From NCBI GenBank assembly GCA_003218785.1, contig QHOM01000109.1:1-8417 (forward strand): 8,417 nt of DNA, in the 5' to 3' direction. The notes under the pieces are model-generated. The model was not told the DNA's origin. It did not search any database and worked only from the letters and a program-made list of their open reading frames with translations. This document shows, in pieces, positions 1-5,197 of this stretch. Each line of letters opens with the position of its first letter. The first letter of the stretch is position 1. The position numbers and the translations under genes were made by a program. The DNA is from Verrucomicrobiota bacterium (GTDB lineage: Bacteria; Verrucomicrobiota; Verrucomicrobiia; Chthoniobacterales; UBA10450).

Positions 1-864
1 GCCGTGCACCTGCGGCATACAGCGCAGACTGTACGCGTCCTGGATGCGCGGGTCGTCCTTCAGATGTGATTGTCGAATCTCGCTTCCTTCCAAAATCGAC
101 AACAGATGTTTGGCCACGGCTTTCTGACCGGGATGCGGTCTGGCGTCTTGCAAACGCGGATCGAAAGCGGCAGGAGTTCCTTTGAGCGCCTCGAGGCTCA
201 TCGCGCCGGAAACGTCGGCGACGCGAGAAAGCCGTTTTGCCCGGAGAAGTGCAAGCCCGCCGACTGCGTGCATCGCCTGCGTGCCGTTGAGCAGGGCGAG
301 GCCCTCCTTCGCCTGTAACTCCACCGGCTCAAGCCCAGCGAGACGAAATGCTTCGCGGCTTTCCATTCGTTCGCCTTGAAAAAACGCCTCGCCTTCGCCA
401 ATCAGGCTTAAGGCGAGATGAGCTAGCGGGGCGAGATCGCCACTGGCGCCGACCGAGCCTTTTTCCGGAACAACCGGACAGACGCGGCGATTGAGCATTT
501 TACAAAGCATCTCGATGATCTCGAACCGGATTCCACTTAACCCGAGAGCGAGCACGTTTGCGCGTAACAACATCATCGCGCGCACCTCCGGTTCAGAAAG
601 CGGATTGCCGATGCCGCAAGCGTGACTGCGAACAAGATTAAGCTGAAGCTCGCCCAAATGATCATGCTGGATGCGAACATCCGAGAGTTTGCCAAAACCC
701 GTGCTGACACCGTAAACGACGGTACCGCGCGCAATGATATCTTCGACGACTTTGCGCGAAGCAAGAATGCGAGGGCGCGCTGACGGTGAAATTTGCACGG
801 GCGCATCTCCAAATGCTACGGTGACAATCTCGGCTAGTGTCAGCGTTTGGCCGTTTAATTGCAT
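1..864 (-). CDS. hutH: Histidine ammonia-lyase (HutH), N-terminal 288 residues, cut by window edge
   Basis: The enzyme deaminates L-histidine to trans-urocanate, the first step of histidine degradation, in the cytoplasm. The frame is open from ATG at 864 to base 1, giving 288 of the roughly 510 residues usual for the family. The Ala-Ser-Gly triad that cyclises into the MIO electrophile is at 140-142, inside GSVGASGDLAPL. Other expected active-site residues are visible two positions lower than in the Pseudomonas putida enzyme: Tyr51, His81, Asn193, Gln275, Tyr278 and Arg281. Ser80-His81 at the selectivity position favours histidine over phenylalanine or tyrosine as substrate. The ATG just upstream (876-874) meets a stop after five codons, so 864 is the best start; no clear Shine-Dalgarno is seen. 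The C-terminal third, with the remaining catalytic Glu, lies outside the window. No other hut gene is visible. Confidence 0.96.
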   Translation of the reverse strand, partial: MQLNGQTLTLAEIVTVAFGDAPVQISPSARPRILASRKVVEDIIARGTVVYGVSTGFGKLSDVRIQHDHLGELQLNLVRSHACGIGNPLSEPEVRAMMLLRANVLALGLSGIRFEIIEMLCKMLNRRVCPVVPEKGSVGASGDLAPLAHLALSLIGEGEAFFQGERMESREAFRLAGLEPVELQAKEGLALLNGTQAMHAVGGLALLRAKRLSRVADVSGAMSLEALKGTPAAFDPRLQDARPHPGQKAVAKHLLSILEGSEIRQSHLKDDPRIQDAYSLRCMPQVHG

Positions 865-1149
865 TGGGACATCTTAATTAGAACTCAGGCAAATGGGAAG
901 CAGGCGGAAATCTGTGCATAAATTGTAGCTGGAGCAGTTCGCTGGCAGATCTTTGGGATCCCCTTGGCGCGCCGCAGCCGGGCGAAGGCGGCGCGCACGA
1001 GCTAAACAAAATCGCGCGGCGATCAAATTAGAGCGGCTTTGCGGCTTGAGATCCGACATCGCCCGCGGAGCGGTCAATTCACGATTCGTGACGCAGAATC
1101 AGTTCGGCAGACGGAAAATCCATTCGCGTCTGAAAATCACGCCAACGAA
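865..1149. other. Intergenic region upstream of hutH, no supported gene
   Basis: I see no convincing gene here. The reading frames that cross it are arginine-rich and lack family resemblance. A GC-rich inverted repeat sits at 967-974 and 989-996 (gcgcgccg/cggcgcgc, 14-base loop), in what would be the promoter or leader side of hutH. The hutH promoter should lie in this stretch, but no clear -35/-10 pair was identified. Confidence 0.5.
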
Positions 1150-1179
1150 AAAGGCCAGGTCGCACGCGACCTGGCCTTT
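1150..1179 (-). terminator. Intrinsic terminator of the lipoprotein gene
   Basis: Perfect 14-base arms at 1150-1163 and 1166-1179 can fold into a GC-rich stem (aaggccaggtcgc against its complement). Allowing for a realistic loop gives about 12 paired bases. Read on the minus strand, the stem is followed by a run of five T. It lies about 40 bases past the stop of the lipoprotein gene at 1220 and separates that transcript from hutH. Confidence 0.85.
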
Positions 1180-1219
1180 AGGCAAAACCATCCGCAGAAA
1201 AAGAGCTCAGACGCCTGAT

Positions 1220-1339
1220 TTATTTTCCCCCTTTCGGAGCCGGAGTCGTAACGACTGCCTCCTTATGTTGCGCACAAGCCCCTAGCCCCAAAGCACTGAC
1301 CAATATGGCCACAATCATGATCGCTTTTAAAAATTTCAT
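1220..1339 (-). CDS. Small lipoprotein, copy 1 (39 aa, C-terminal lysine)
   Basis: This 39-residue protein starts MKFLKAIMIVAILV, a short signal peptide with positive charge then a hydrophobic core. It has a lipobox ending LGLGAC, with the lipidated Cys at 22. The predicted mature peptide is only 18 residues (Cys22 to Lys39), contains TTPAP, and ends GGK. The ATG at 1339 has a strong Shine-Dalgarno (AAAGGAGG, 1349-1356) nine bases upstream. A terminator follows. It is a paralog of the gene at 1559-1681: about 57 of the first 69 coding bases match, and the leader is also related. Size and lipobox resemble entericidin-type lipoproteins. The C-terminal Lys also recalls Braun's lipoprotein, whose terminal Lys is joined to peptidoglycan by L,D-transpeptidases. 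Export and lipidation are well supported by the sequence; the role is inference. Confidence 0.82.
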   Translation of the reverse strand: MKFLKAIMIVAILVSALGLGACAQHKEAVVTTPAPKGGK

Positions 1340-1442
1340 TCCTCTTCGCCTCCTTTCCGAGCGGGTTGCTGCCCTGTTCTAGGTGGGGAAGTTCGCAGGC
1401 GCAACGCTTTTTTCCATTTTTTCGCGTGTCTGAGCTGCGAAC
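1340..1442 (-). promoter_or_regulatory. Leader/promoter region of lipoprotein copy 1, duplicated in copy 2
   Basis: This block aligns with 1682-1790, the region before copy 2. Shared elements read on the minus strand are an A-rich patch around AAAAAATGGA, then GCGAAnTTCCCC, then the GGAAAGGAGGCGA ribosome site. In this copy an 8-base inverted repeat, gttcgcag (1391-1398) and ctgcgaac (1435-1442), brackets the A-rich patch and could be an operator. That repeat is not kept in copy 2. No confident -35/-10 assignment was possible. Confidence 0.5.
1349..1356 (-). promoter_or_regulatory. Strong ribosome binding site, lipoprotein copy 1
   Basis: On the minus strand this reads AAAGGAGG, nine bases before ATG at 1339. 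It fixes the start of a gene too short for routine calling and is conserved at the same spacing in copy 2. Confidence 0.85.
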
Positions 1443-1443
1443 A

Positions 1444-1539
1444 TTATTTCTCTGTCATTACGTGTGTACCCTTGTCGACAAGCACAAATAAAATGCACGA
1501 CCTGACCAAATCTTCCTTCGGAGGAAGTGGTTCGGCAGA
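1444..1539 (-). pseudogene. Remnant of a second L,D-transpeptidase gene with an internal deletion
   Basis: In one minus-strand frame this segment reads EPLPPKEDLVRSCIL joined directly to FVLVDKGTHVMTEK and a TAA stop at 1444-1446. The first part matches DPLPPTEDLVMSRIL of the intact transpeptidase at 1791-2252. The second part matches its C-terminus, FALVDEGVPVIIEE and stop. The roughly 45 residues between them in the intact protein, including the catalytic His, Ser-His-Gly-Cys and Arg, are missing, and the join is in frame. The N-terminal half is also absent. At the DNA level 25 of 37 bases match without gaps over the C-terminal part, with mostly transition differences. It lies between the two lipoprotein genes, so the ancestral duplicated unit was transpeptidase plus lipoprotein. 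Confidence 0.85.
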
Positions 1540-1558
1540 CAATAAATTCGCCGCCGGA

Positions 1559-1681
1559 TTATTTCGAGTAACCGGTCGTGCCCGCACTTGTGGTCATCGT
1601 CTCCTGTTTTTTAGCACAGGCTCCTAATCCCAAAGTAGTGACCAGTACGGCCACAATCATAATCGCTTTCAAAAATTTCAC
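1559..1681 (-). CDS. Small lipoprotein, copy 2 (40 aa, GTG start, C-terminal lysine)
   Basis: This is the paralog of the 1220-1339 gene. The signal peptide begins (M)KFLKAIMIVAVLVTT and the lipobox is LGLGAC with Cys22. The predicted mature peptide is 19 residues, has AKKQE followed by a Thr/Ser/Gly stretch, and ends GYSK. The start is GTG, chosen because it aligns with the ATG of copy 1 and is preceded at nine bases by the same AAAGGAGG (1691-1698). The gene lies 109 bases downstream of the L,D-transpeptidase stop on the same strand, with a small hairpin between (1717-1731). The tail sequence has diverged from copy 1 but the last residue is still Lys. The C-terminus Tyr-Ser-Lys resembles the Tyr-Arg-Lys end of Braun's lipoprotein. 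Attachment to peptidoglycan is inference. Confidence 0.8.
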   Translation of the reverse strand: MKFLKAIMIVAVLVTTLGLGACAKKQETMTTSAGTTGYSK

Positions 1682-1790
1682 TGTTTCTCGCCTCCTTTCC
1701 TAGCAGGTTGCCGCTGCCGCCTTTTAGGCGGGGAACTTCGCACACGCAAAGGTTTTTTCTCCATTTTTTAAAATCTCAGAGCCGTGTACT
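1682..1790 (-). promoter_or_regulatory. Leader/promoter region of lipoprotein copy 2, with hairpin
   Basis: This spacer between the transpeptidase stop and the copy 2 start is related to 1340-1442. It carries the ribosome site AAAGGAGG at 1691-1698, a hairpin with arms ccgcc (1717-1721) and ggcgg (1727-1731), and the A-rich patch around 1752-1771. The hairpin precedes the ribosome site and lacks a T run, so it is a leader structure rather than a clear terminator. It is weaker in copy 1. Confidence 0.5.
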
Positions 1791-2252
1791 TCATTCCTCG
1801 ATGATTACCGGCACACCCTCATCAACGAGCGCAAATAACTCCACGACATCAGTGTTTCGCATCCGCACGCATCCATGGCTGTCTGGAATGCCGATTTTAT
1901 CTTCATGTTTTGTGCCGTGTATGTAGATGAACCGGTCGCGCGTATTGGCGTTGTGTTCGTCCAGACCATCAAGCCATAAAATGCGCGACATCACCAAGTC
2001 CTCAGTCGGAGGAAGCGGATCGCCGGGTTGGAGCGGTGCGCGACTTTGAAAGACAGTGTCGCTCGGCAGTCCCTCGCCGATTTTTTTCGCCACGCGGAAC
2101 CGCCCAGTCGGTGTCTTCATGCTTCCTTCTTCGGTTCCGACTCCAAATCGCGAAGTGGACACTGGGTAACTACCGATTGGCAACCCACCTTCCTTCAGCG
2201 TGAGCCGCTGATCGCGAATTGAGATGTGGATATTTGTTCGCGACGTTTGCAT
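1791..2252 (-). CDS. L,D-transpeptidase, YkuD family (153 aa)
   Basis: YkuD-type L,D-transpeptidases use a cysteine to make 3-3 peptidoglycan cross-links or to attach lipoproteins to meso-diaminopimelate. The domain fills the protein from about residue 8 to the end. Early features are QRLTLKEGG and the MKTPTGRF strand (45-52). The catalytic signature is His112 (IHGT), then Ser125-His126-Gly127-Cys128 with Arg130 and Asn133 (DSHGCVRMRN). Cys128 is the expected nucleophile. No signal peptide or membrane segment is present. The frame runs further upstream but offers no ATG, GTG or TTG close by, so ATG at 2252 is the first usable start; no clear Shine-Dalgarno is seen. It is divergent from asd with a 32-base gap, and a lipoprotein gene follows on the same strand. 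A truncated copy of this gene lies at 1444-1539. Confidence 0.93.
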   Translation of the reverse strand: MQTSRTNIHISIRDQRLTLKEGGLPIGSYPVSTSRFGVGTEEGSMKTPTGRFRVAKKIGEGLPSDTVFQSRAPLQPGDPLPPTEDLVMSRILWLDGLDEHNANTRDRFIYIHGTKHEDKIGIPDSHGCVRMRNTDVVELFALVDEGVPVIIEE

Positions 2253-2284
2253 CGAATGAGGCCGGCGATAGAATCCGTTTGCTG

Positions 2285-3307
2285 ATGAAAGCTTATCACA
2301 TTGCCGTGGTTGGCGCGACCGGCGCGGTCGGTCAGGAACTCTTGCGCGTGCTCGAACGGCGAAGTTTTCCAGTTTCGACGTTGCGTGTAATCGGTTCGGT
2401 GCGTTCCGCCGGGAAATCGGTTCGATTTCGTGATCAATCCATTCCAGTGCAAGAACTCACCGATCGCTCATTCGATAAGATCGACATCGTCTTTTTCAGC
2501 GCTGGCGGCGAAATCTCGCGGAAATATGTTCCTGTTGCCTGCCAGGCGGACGCAATCGCAATCGATAACTCGTCGGTTTTTCGAATGGAACCTCACGTGC
2601 CGCTGGTCATTCCCGAAATCAATGCGGAGGATGCGCGACGGCACCGCGGTCTGATTGCCAATCCAAATTGCACGACAGCGATCGCGCTGATGGCGCTTTA
2701 TCCCCTGCACCGCGCATTTGGCGTGCGGCGCACTTTCGCTGCAAGTTACCAAGCCGTTTCCGGCAGCGGCGCGCGCGCAATCAACGAATTGACCCAGCAA
2801 GTGAAAGACGCAGCGCAAGAACCCCTCGTGAGCGGAAGCCGAACGGATCGACAAGCGACACCACAAGTTTATCCGCATCCGATCGCGTTCAATCTTCTGC
2901 CGCATGTCGATTCATTTCTCGAGAGCGGTTACACCAAGGAGGAAATGAAGTTTCAAGACGAGGGTCGCAAGATTATGCATCTGCCGGAATTTCGAGCTTC
3001 GGTCACCTGTGTGCGCGTGCCCGTTTACCGTGCGCACTCGGTCGCCGTAAGCGCAGAATTCGAGCGCCCGGTATCGGTAGAACATGCGCGCGAGGTCTTG
3101 GCCAAGGCGCCGGGACTCGAGCTGGTTGATGAACCGCAGAACAATCGTTATCCCATGCCGCTAAGCGTCGCAGGAAAGGACAATTGTGAGGTAGGCCGCA
3201 TACGCGTGGACTGCGCTTTTGAAAACGGGCTTTCGTTTTGGGTATCAGGCGATCAGTTGCTCAAGGGCGCGGCGCTAAATGCTGTTCAAATCGCCGAGCT
3301 GCTGTGA
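2285..3307 (+). CDS. asd: Aspartate-semialdehyde dehydrogenase
   Basis: The enzyme reduces aspartyl-4-phosphate to aspartate-4-semialdehyde with NADPH. This is the branch point to lysine and diaminopimelate, threonine and methionine. The protein has 340 residues, normal for the family. The N-terminal Rossmann fold has GATGAVGQE at 10-18. The catalytic Cys129 sits in NPNCTT (126-131), and Gln156 is in SYQAVSGSG. The substrate and catalytic region includes EEMK (219-222), Arg244 in VRVPVYRAHS and the acid/base His251. The C-terminal NAD-fold closure, GDQLLKGAALNA, is intact. ATG at 2285 is chosen over the in-frame ATG at 2219, because the longer form adds 22 unrelated residues and overlaps the divergent transpeptidase start. 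No strong Shine-Dalgarno is visible. No other pathway gene is adjacent. Its product supplies the diaminopimelate on which L,D-transpeptidases act. Confidence 0.97.
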   Translation: MKAYHIAVVGATGAVGQELLRVLERRSFPVSTLRVIGSVRSAGKSVRFRDQSIPVQELTDRSFDKIDIVFFSAGGEISRKYVPVACQADAIAIDNSSVFRMEPHVPLVIPEINAEDARRHRGLIANPNCTTAIALMALYPLHRAFGVRRTFAASYQAVSGSGARAINELTQQVKDAAQEPLVSGSRTDRQATPQVYPHPIAFNLLPHVDSFLESGYTKEEMKFQDEGRKIMHLPEFRASVTCVRVPVYRAHSVAVSAEFERPVSVEHAREVLAKAPGLELVDEPQNNRYPMPLSVAGKDNCEVGRIRVDCAFENGLSFWVSGDQLLKGAALNAVQIAELL

Positions 3308-3420
3308 TGGATTCGCGTACGGCTTGCCAAATTGAGAAGGTTACGCTTCACCTCGTCGTGGACAAATGTCTTAGCGCAACCGCAGAATGACGCGAACGGA
3401 ATCTAACCAATCGCTCGATC

Positions 3421-3448
3421 AAGGGTGGGGCCTTCAGTCCCCAACCTT
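3421..3448 (-). terminator. Possible terminator-like hairpin at the 3' end of the PAN-domain gene
   Basis: Arms aagggtgggg (3421-3430) and ccccaacctt (3439-3448) pair with one mismatch around an 8-base loop. The hairpin spans the stop codon of the gene at 3434. No T run follows on either strand, so factor-independent termination is doubtful. Confidence 0.35.
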
Positions 3449-3760
3449 GACTGCTGAGATGAAGGCTGAGTTCTGCCTACGTGCCGAGTAGGCATTTTTC
3501 ATCCAGCACTGGTGCGACGACTTGTTGAACGCAATCGCCTTGCAGTGGACATCAGCCGCGCACACGCTCAGGCACTGGTCTATGCCGGTTGCGACGAAGT
3601 CCTTGTAGTCAGATCCGTGCCGATCGTATCCGTCTTCGGTGGCCGACATGCGCGCTGGAGGGTGCTGTCGCCGTGAGTGCCGAGACGGCGTTTCTGTGAT
3701 CCACCAGATGAGGACTGCCGAGATCACGGTGCCCGCGATACCTGCTAGCCATTTTCCCAT
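3434..3760 (-). CDS. Membrane-anchored PAN/Apple-domain protein (108 aa)
   Basis: Residues 5-22 form one hydrophobic segment (LAGIAGTVISAVLIWW) after a Gly-Lys start, so the protein is probably anchored in the inner membrane with its C-terminus outside. A charged, proline-containing linker follows (23-48). Residues 49-106 look like a PAN_4-type Apple domain. Four cysteines are spaced as expected, at 63, 67, 73 and 85, in the pattern CxxxC, xxDxxCKAIAF and then CWMK. Such modules usually bind protein or carbohydrate and depend on disulfides. The start at 3760 is supported by AAGGAA seven bases upstream on the minus strand. It is convergent with asd and has no partner gene in the same direction. 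The domain call rests on the cysteine pattern only, and no ligand can be inferred. Confidence 0.75.
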   Translation of the reverse strand: MGKWLAGIAGTVISAVLIWWITETPSRHSRRQHPPARMSATEDGYDRHGSDYKDFVATGIDQCLSVCAADVHCKAIAFNKSSHQCWMKNAYSARRQNSAFISAVKVGD

Positions 3761-3841
3761 GCGATAATTCCTTGTTGACGAGAGCGGCCTAACGAGCTAA
3801 TCCGCTTGTCCCCTTCGCGGCCGCCGGATAAAAGGGAAGTC

Positions 3842-3936
3842 ATGGAAATGATTCTGACGGCAACGCCAAGCGATAGCAACCTGAAAAGACTGTTCGATCG
3901 GGTGCGCGATTTGGTGCGGCTCAAGCATTACAGCTC
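3842..3936 (+). pseudogene. N-terminal fragment of an integron-type tyrosine recombinase
   Basis: From ATG at 3842 the frame reads a short lead, then LKRLFDRVRDLVRLKHYS. This matches the conserved start of integron integrases (IntI and relatives), where LDQVRE-type helices are followed by a basic stretch and HYS, then RTEQAY. Here homology stops at HYS. The following residues (SRRRGPSAP and on) do not resemble an integrase, and the frame ends at 4075. The SAM-like core-binding domain and the whole catalytic domain are absent. A purine-rich AAGGGAAG lies just before the start. The breakpoint coincides with the 3' end of a minus-strand small frame (3928-4062), which suggests a recombination or deletion junction. 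The family assignment rests on about 20 residues, so it is moderate. Confidence 0.6.
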
Positions 3937-4062
3937 AAGGCGGAGAGGACCTAGCGCACCCAGAATTGCGGCGACCTCATTACGAACTTCATTCATCCAA
4001 TCCCGTCGCTCATTCGATATGAGAGTTCCTTTCAGATTCAACCCAGGTGGATTTATCATCAT
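3928..4062 (-). CDS. Possible small protein or gene fragment (44 aa), unrecognised
   Basis: A minus-strand frame from tandem ATG codons at 4062 and 4059 to TAA at 3928-3930 encodes 44 residues. The core, NERRDWMNEVRNEVAAIL, looks like an amphipathic helix with alternating charged and hydrophobic residues. The composition is more protein-like than that of the overlapping plus-strand frame. The frame stays open upstream to about 4115 without a clear start. It ends in LRLEL exactly where integrase homology on the other strand stops. It may be a real small protein, or the end of a gene truncated by the rearrangement that broke the integrase. I recognise no family. Confidence 0.3.
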   Translation of the reverse strand: MMINPPGLNLKGTLISNERRDWMNEVRNEVAAILGALGPLRLEL

Positions 4063-4285
4063 TTTCCGGCAATAAATCGGCGACAAAAGAGCTTCACCTA
4101 GCAGCCGCGCGGCTACCTAACCCGCGGCGTCAGCGGTTTCTGCAACCGCGAGGGCGTACCATTGGCATCGTACCAATGGCGGGCCCACGGCCGAGAGCCC
4201 GTGCTACAGATGCGCTGGCGCTCTAGGCGAAGCGACCCCGGAAGCTGATTCCGGGGCCGCTTCGTATTTCAAGCTGAATTCAGGT
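4063..4285. other. Hairpin-rich intergenic region
   Basis: No gene is supported here. Successive short inverted repeats are visible: gcggtt/aaccgc (4131-4147), ccattgg/ccaatgg near 4157-4177 with a 7-base loop, cacgg/ccgtg near 4187-4204, and the long stem at 4228-4264. Their density suggests a structured RNA, a remnant of recombination sites, or REP-like elements. I could not assign a family. Confidence 0.45.
4228..4264 (-). terminator. Long hairpin downstream of the DUF6600/proline-rich gene
   Basis: Arms at 4228-4243 and 4249-4264 form a 16-base stem with a single A-C mismatch and a 5-base loop, beginning 21 bases past the stop at 4286. The position suits a transcription terminator for the minus-strand gene, and the stem is very stable. 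There is no T run, so it may instead be a processing or mRNA-protecting structure. Confidence 0.55.
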
Positions 4286-5197
4286 TTATTGGGGCCCGGG
4301 ACTAGGAGAAACTTTTTCGCCCTTTTTCTTGCCGCCTTGTGGTTTACCCTGCCCAGGTTGTTCGCCAGCAGGAGATCCGCCGCCCGGAGCACCGCCGGGT
4401 TGGGCGTAGGCACCCTGCCCTGTTTGCCGCCCACCCTGCACCTCACCGGGAGCGGCACCAGTAGCGGGAACTCCGCCAGGTTGTTGCTCATAAGCGCCCT
4501 GGCCTCTTTGCCGTCCACCCCGTGTTTCACCCTGAGCCGCACCAGCAGGTGAAGCTCCGGCGCCTGGCTGCCCATAGGTCCGTTGCCCTCTTTCCATGCC
4601 GCCTCGACTCTCAGGAGCAGCAGTCGGACTTGGAGGTGCGGTCCGCTCCGGCCCGCGCCCTCTAAATCGACCTTGCTCAGGCTGAGTCGGCGCGGCGCCA
4701 GGCTGGCCTGGAGGCGGACTTGTCTCGAACCTGCCCCTCTCCGGTCGGCCCCGCCCTGTTGGTCCCGGCGAACCTTGTAAAGACGGAGCAGCCGTAGTAG
4801 TCGGAGGTCCCGCGGGCGCTTCCGTCACGCCGGGTTGAGGTCGTCTACCTCTGCCCCGTTCAAATGGCGTGGTCGGTGCCGTTGGTGCGGGCGAGGCAAT
4901 GCCGGCAGGCGTTCCCGCAGGTTTTTCTCGGGCGCCGGGTCGGCCTGGCCGTTTGCCTTTTGCAGGTCCCGTAACTGGGGCCGTCGGCGCAGGCGAAGCA
5001 ATGCCGGCCGCAGGAGCGGTTGGAGAAATTCCAGTTGGGGCCTGCCCGGTCGCGGCTGCGCCAGCAGGTGGCGGAATGTTCTTCGGGTTCTCAGTTTTAA
5101 TTTTTTGCTTTAACTGGGCCTCATTAGGAACACCGGACCAGCCATGCTCGAGTTTCGGCTGCGCCGCACCTTCGTTAGTGCTCCGGACTTGGCCGCC
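4286..5197 (-). pseudogene. Proline/glycine-rich C-terminal part of the DUF6600 gene, in a shifted frame
   Basis: This minus-strand frame encodes about 303 residues that should follow the product of 5110-5904, but it is one base out of phase with it. It opens with GGQVRSTNEGAAQPKLEHGW, a natural continuation of GTNLSV. A lysine-rich helix (QLKQKIKTEN) comes next. The rest is low-complexity Pro, Gly, Ala, Gln and Arg sequence, with AGIASPAPTAP present twice and imperfect units built on GQGAY, GGRQ, TGAAPGE and SPAGAAQGE. It ends with a basic GGKKKGEK patch and PSPGPQ. No independent ribosome site is seen. A GTG at 4828 is in frame but sits inside the repeat-rich part. The tail probably is an extended, disordered, surface or periplasmic segment. 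Either the gene is broken or the assembly has a one-base error. Confidence 0.7.

Larger units (their letters stand above)
1220..2252 (-). repeat. Tandem duplication of an L,D-transpeptidase plus lipoprotein unit
   Basis: Unit B is 1559-2252: intact transpeptidase, leader, lipoprotein copy 2. Unit A is about 1220-1539: transpeptidase 3' remnant, leader, lipoprotein copy 1. Homology runs through the transpeptidase C-terminus, the untranslated leader and the lipoprotein signal peptide in the same order and orientation. That is best explained by one tandem duplication followed by decay of unit A. Confidence 0.8.

Noticed and set aside
953..1285. Plus-strand 110-residue reading frame
   Set aside because: It is very rich in Arg and Lys, crosses the terminator at 1150-1179 and lies opposite the better supported lipoprotein gene.
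3307..3390. 27-residue frame starting at the asd stop (TGATG overlap)
   Set aside because: It shows no family resemblance, no ribosome site of its own and a random-looking composition.
3787..3793. gcctaac, similar to the attC R'' consensus RYYYAAC, next to the integrase fragment; another match near 4113
   Set aside because: No matching GTTRRRY partner was found at a suitable distance, so single 7-base matches are expected by chance.
4080..4210. Possible tRNA in the hairpin region
   Set aside because: No cloverleaf with an acceptor stem, T-loop consensus and anticodon arm could be fitted on either strand.
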